Assembly: GCA_025356695.1 (NCBI GenBank)
Contig: JANXSE010000269.1
Span: 1-7,470 of the forward strand
Length of the DNA: 7,470 nt
Direction of reading: 5' to 3'
DNA from: Betaproteobacteria bacterium
GTDB taxonomy: Bacteria; Pseudomonadota; Gammaproteobacteria; Burkholderiales; SG8-41
The translations under genes were made by a program, and so were the position numbers. The notes under the pieces were generated by a model that worked only from the letters and a program-made list of their open reading frames with translations, was not told the origin of the DNA and did not search any database. Of the stretch, positions 6,032 through 7,470 are shown one piece after another (the stretch's first letter is position 1; every line of letters begins with the position of its first letter).

Positions 6032-6235
6032 GATTTCCTCCAGGAGATGGGTGCAGGTCTTTTTCCCGGTAGCCGGGCGCCTGATATGTAAAGCGCATGA
6101 TGCGCCCGCCGCCGCGCTCTCGCAAGACCGCGCTGCTCATCGCGCGAAGCGACCGCATCCGCGCTAGACTGCCGGCTACCCGTGATAAAACGCGCTCTAA
6201 ATCCCGCATAAGCCGCGCACCGGCAGGAGGAAATC
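6032..6235. promoter_or_regulatory. divergent control region between the Mo-enzyme operon and the Bug gene
   Basis: This 204-base gap must hold promoters for both directions. Visible structure includes cccgg-tag-ccggg (6065-6077), gcgcat-g-atgcgc (6093-6105), and ccggctacc (6172-6180), which is the inverse of ggtagccgg at 6068-6076. For the plus strand, an extended -10-like TG-a-TAAAAC (6183-6191) follows TAGACT (6165-6170) at 15-base spacing, a weak match. No clear minus-strand promoter was found. Both genes are preceded by the same ten bases, GGAGGAAATC, directly before GTG or ATG. Confidence 0.45.
6037..6041 (-). promoter_or_regulatory. ribosome binding site deciding the GTG start of the [2Fe-2S] subunit
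   Basis: On the minus strand GGAGG stands five bases before GTG (6031-6029). The resulting N-terminus (MAKHNLNVNGKAHAIEA) aligns with the usual beginning of the family, so GTG is preferred over any later codon. Confidence 0.75.
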
Positions 6236-7198
6236 ATGCATCGCTCAACCATGCTAACGCTGGCATTCGCCGGCGCGCTTGTCGCCGCACCCGTGCTCGC
6301 CGCCGAGTATCCCGAGAAGGCGATCCTGTTCGTCGTGCCCTTCGCTGCCGGCAGCGCAACCGACGTGCTGGCGCGTGTGCTCGGGCAGGAGGTTGCGCTT
6401 GAATCGAAGCAGAAAGTTATCGTTGACGACAAACCCGGCGCCAGCGGCATGATAGGTGCGCAGGCGGTGGCGAAGGCCGCGCCCGACGGTTACACCGCCT
6501 TCATCACCACCAACACTACGCACGCCGCCAATCAGCATCTCTACAAGCAGCTGCCGTACGACGCGGTGGCCGACTTCGCACCGGTGGCGGCGCTCGCCAA
6601 GGGTTACCAGGTGCTGGTGGTCAATCCACGCGTGCCGGCAAAGCGCGTCGCCGAGCTGGTGGCGTGGGCGAAAAAGAATCCGGGCAAGCTCACGTTCGGC
6701 GAAGGCAGTTCGTCGGCGCGCGTGGCGGTCGAACTTTTTCAGCAACTGACCGCGACCAAGCTCGTGCACGTGCCATACAAGAGCAACCCGCTGGCGATCA
6801 CCGATCTGCTTGGCGGCCACATCGACATGATGATCGTCGACATTCCGACCGGGCTGCCGCAGGTGCAGGCGGGCAAGATCACCGGCATCGCGGTCACCAG
6901 CCGCGAACGCCTGTCGCAATTGCCGGATCTGCCGACGGTCGCCGAGGCCGGCGTGAAGGGTTACGAGATGTCGTACTGGTTCGCCGCCTATCTGCCGGCG
7001 AAGACGCCGGCGCCGGTGGTAAAGCGGCTGAATGAATTGCTGGTGAAGGCGGTCGGCTCTGAATCTGCAAAAGCATTTTTTGCGAAAAGCGCGCTGACGG
7101 CGTTCACCACCACGTCTGACGAACTCGCCAAGTTTCAGGCGACCGAGACCGAGAAGTGGGGGCGCATCATTAAGGCAGCGGGGATACAGCCGGAGTAA
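6236..7198 (+). CDS. Bug/TctC-family tripartite tricarboxylate transporter substrate-binding protein
   Basis: A periplasmic solute-binding protein of 320 residues, the usual size, predicted to capture a carboxylate or related organic solute. Residues 1-23 are a Sec signal peptide (hydrophobic core, LAA before EYP). Family motifs follow in order: VPFAAGSATDVLARVLG (34-50, ligand loop 1), DDKPGASGMIGA (64-75), AAPDGYT (81-87), PYDAVADFAPVAAL (107-120), GKLTFGEGSSSARVAVELF (150-168, ligand loop 2), HVPYKSNPLAITDLLGGHID (178-197) and LPDLPTVAEAG (229-239). AGGAGG (6225-6230) is five bases before the ATG, which supports the start. No TctA/TctB membrane genes are present, as is usual for the many orphan Bug proteins of betaproteobacteria. 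The CoA-transferase gene downstream suggests that the ligand is an acid to be CoA-activated (inference). Confidence 0.93.
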   Translation: MHRSTMLTLAFAGALVAAPVLAAEYPEKAILFVVPFAAGSATDVLARVLGQEVALESKQKVIVDDKPGASGMIGAQAVAKAAPDGYTAFITTNTTHAANQHLYKQLPYDAVADFAPVAALAKGYQVLVVNPRVPAKRVAELVAWAKKNPGKLTFGEGSSSARVAVELFQQLTATKLVHVPYKSNPLAITDLLGGHIDMMIVDIPTGLPQVQAGKITGIAVTSRERLSQLPDLPTVAEAGVKGYEMSYWFAAYLPAKTPAPVVKRLNELLVKAVGSESAKAFFAKSALTAFTTTSDELAKFQATETEKWGRIIKAAGIQPE

Positions 7199-7217
7199 AA
7201 ACGCGCGCGCTTTTCTT

Positions 7218-7252
7218 CCCGCTCCCTCCGGGAGAGGGGCCGAGGGTGAGGG
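7218..7252. repeat. CCCTC/CTCTCCC-type hairpin repeat between the Bug and CoA-transferase genes
   Basis: ctccc (7222-7226) pairs with gggag (7230-7234) around a 3-base loop. The stem extends past one mismatch by ccc (7218-7220) with ggg (7236-7238), and gagggtgaggg (7242-7252) follows. Read on the minus strand it has the same block order as the element at 3050-3098. Placed 20 bases after the Bug stop, it could reduce read-through into the next gene or protect the 3' end; no T-run is present. Confidence 0.5.
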
Positions 7253-7291
7253 CGCGAACGTACAAGCGGTTATCAAAGAGAAAACGGTGCA

Positions 7292-7470
7292 ATGAAATAT
7301 CCGCTCGAAGGCATCACCATCATCGACCTCAGCCACGCGCTGGCGGGGCCGTTCTGTACAACGATGCTGGCCGATTACGGCGCGCAGGTGATCAAGGTCG
7401 AACCGCCGGGCGGCGACATCGCGCGCGGCTGGGGCTCGCAGATCGCCGGCGGTGAGACGGCGTACTTCGT
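7292..7470 (+). CDS. CaiB/BaiF family III CoA-transferase, N-terminal fragment cut by the window edge
   Basis: The first 59 codons of a family III CoA-transferase, an enzyme class that moves CoA between acyl-CoA and a free carboxylate. The visible N-terminus, LEGITIIDLSHALAGPFCTT followed by MLADYGAQVIKVEPPGGDIARGWG, carries the signature (L-G-hydrophobic-V/I-D-L-S, AGP, LAD-GA-VIKVE-P-GD-R) of the CaiB/BaiF fold, which normally runs about 380-400 residues. The catalytic Asp lies well beyond the window. AAAGAG (7275-7280) is a modest ribosome site 11 bases before the ATG. It lies 93 bases after the Bug gene on the same strand, likely in the same transcript, though a hairpin repeat intervenes. 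The substrate cannot be inferred. Confidence 0.9.
   Translation, partial: MKYPLEGITIIDLSHALAGPFCTTMLADYGAQVIKVEPPGGDIARGWGSQIAGGETAYF

Noticed and set aside
6254..7336. 360-codon minus-strand open frame over the Bug gene
   Set aside because: It is longer than the real gene, but its His/Arg-rich sequence shows no domain, and the sense strand encodes a textbook Bug protein with signal peptide and ribosome site.

Overview
This window comes from a GC-rich bacterium, most likely a betaproteobacterium of the Burkholderiales type. The reasons are the high G+C coding bias, a Bug/TctC-type solute-binding protein next to a CaiB/BaiF CoA-transferase (a pairing typical of that group), and clusters of short dispersed palindromes between genes. 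This assignment is inference from style, not from a marker gene.

Layout: bases 1-200 are non-coding and hold a 34-bp near-perfect palindrome and a second dyad just upstream of a glutathione S-transferase-like gene (201-812, +). A major-facilitator exporter follows (905-2149, +), with a TAAAAT hexamer placed so that its mRNA could start at the ATG. Next is an orphan ModA-like periplasmic binding protein (2251-3006, +). A convergent gap (3007-3295) is packed with palindromic repeats. On the minus strand lies a two-gene operon for a periplasmic molybdenum hydroxylase of the isoquinoline 1-oxidoreductase/nicotinate dehydrogenase type: the [2Fe-2S] subunit (6031-5573) and then the Tat-exported molybdopterin subunit (5563-3296), 9 bases apart. 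A divergent control region (6032-6235) separates it from a Bug/TctC binding protein (6236-7198, +). That gene is followed by the 5' part of a CaiB/BaiF family III CoA-transferase (7292 to the window edge, +).

How the genes may work together (inference): the Bug protein captures an organic acid in the periplasm, the CoA-transferase forms its CoA thioester, and the divergently transcribed molybdenum enzyme hydroxylates a related (possibly N-heterocyclic or aromatic) compound and passes electrons to the respiratory chain. The window holds no FAD subunit, no cytochrome subunit, no XdhC/MobA-type maturation factor, no regulator and no transport permease. The substrate therefore cannot be named. 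I see no RNA gene, insertion sequence or CRISPR array. I found no clearly new system; the most noteworthy items are the promoter-region palindromes, the orphan ModA-like protein with altered ligand-site motifs, and the repeat cluster in the convergent gap.
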